The position numbers were made by a program, and so were the translations under genes. The notes under the pieces were generated by a model, which was not told the origin of the DNA, ran no database searches, and saw only the letters and a program-made list of their open reading frames with translations. Positions 63,794 through 64,000 of a DNA stretch of 64,000 nt are shown here, one piece after another. Location: NCBI RefSeq assembly GCF_001544615.1, contig NZ_FCNV02000002.1, positions 186,001-250,000 on the forward strand, written 5' to 3'. The stretch is from Caballeronia concitans (GTDB lineage: Bacteria; Pseudomonadota; Gammaproteobacteria; Burkholderiales; Burkholderiaceae). The number at the start of each line of letters is the position of its first letter. Position 1 is the first letter of the stretch.

Positions 63794-64000
63794 TCAGTCA
63801 AGGTAAGCCCAGCCGCGCGCCTTTCGATCGCTCGCGCGAAACTGCGCGATGCGCTCGCTGAGCCTGCGTGTCTGGTCGATCTCGTCGAGTCCTTCGAGCA
63901 GCGCCTCGCGCGGCGCTTCGTCGAAGTCGAAGGGAATCGCATCGAGTCCCGGCACGCGGATTTCGAGCGCGCGCAGATCGACTTCGATGCTCGCGCCATC
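63794..64000 (-). CDS. LeuD-like aconitase-family small subunit, partial (3' end only)
   Basis: 68 codons are visible, running in from beyond the right edge to the stop at 63794-63796. The sequence DAIPFDFDEAPREALLEGLD then EIDQTRRLSERIAQFRASDR matches the C-terminal end of 3-isopropylmalate dehydratase small subunits, where a LLEGLDDI helix is diagnostic. It lies directly upstream of the ICL/PEP-mutase-type lyase, so a LeuC-like partner is expected just outside the window. Confidence 0.8.
   Translation of the reverse strand, partial: DGASIEVDLRALEIRVPGLDAIPFDFDEAPREALLEGLDEIDQTRRLSERIAQFRASDRKARGWAYLD

Noticed and set aside
1-64000. CRISPR arrays, rRNA or tRNA genes, intact insertion sequences
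   Set aside because: No regularly spaced repeats, no recognisable RNA genes and no complete transposase were seen by eye; a tRNA or IS search program would be needed for certainty.

Overview
The window is high-GC DNA with long, tightly packed operons, several 4-nt ATGA/GTGA overlaps and many long antisense shadow frames. The gene types (prpR/prpBC-acnD-prpF, TIGR03118 lipoprotein, Fnr-controlled stress genes, IclR/ACS-MFS catabolic cluster, hydroxyproline cluster) point to a Burkholderiaceae genome of the Burkholderia/Paraburkholderia/Caballeronia type. The almost purely catabolic and accessory content suggests a secondary replicon; that is inference.

Layout. 1-988: a partial unknown reading frame, then the 3' end of a CoA-transferase gene that has lost its front. 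985-6834: two CitE-like lyases, a CaiB-type CoA-transferase and a TRAP transporter. 7053-14662: a divergent pair of polysaccharide-type membrane proteins (EpsG-like, GT87), a chemoreceptor, an unrecognised membrane protein, the tail of a tyrosine recombinase and a small cupredoxin. 14988-16172: a TIGR03118-type lipoprotein. 16281-24528: the 2-methylcitrate (propionate) locus with a clear sigma-54 promoter. 24583-29269: an AraC regulator divergent from a DUF1479 protein, an orphan sugar-binding protein and an aldo/keto reductase. 29327-37214: a low-oxygen/stress island with AdhP, a nitroreductase, small proteins, a universal stress protein, a NarL-type two-component system, a four-cysteine Fnr regulator, a cytochrome c and a ribosome-hibernation-like protein; six Fnr-type boxes lie in its intergenic regions. 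37482-42166: a sugar ABC importer. 42201-49394: a catabolic cluster (ICL/PEP-mutase-type lyase, LeuD-like, LeuC-like, 2OG dioxygenase, CoA-transferase, IclR, MFS) with a matching 19-bp palindrome in both control regions. 49456-51138: a gene-poor stretch. 51139-55618: two zinc dehydrogenases, an SRPBCC membrane protein and a Yellow/MRJP-like secreted protein. 55766-62859: a trans-4-hydroxyproline degradation cluster. 62890-64000: a second ICL/PEP-mutase-type lyase preceded by a LeuD-like gene that runs off the edge.

How the parts fit. Several clusters handle C3-C6 carboxylic acids. The CitE/CaiB/TRAP set looks like import, CoA activation and retro-Claisen cleavage of a hydroxy-dicarboxylate. 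The two LeuD+lyase modules repeat the hydro-lyase plus lyase logic of the methylcitrate cycle (AcnD+PrpB). A lyase of the dimethylmalate/methylisocitrate type would give pyruvate or glyoxylate plus a short acid, and if the short acid is propionate the prp operon in the same window would consume it. This link is inference. The best candidates for little-described biology are the two paralogous LeuCD-like/lyase modules with their IclR operator, and the compact Fnr regulon.
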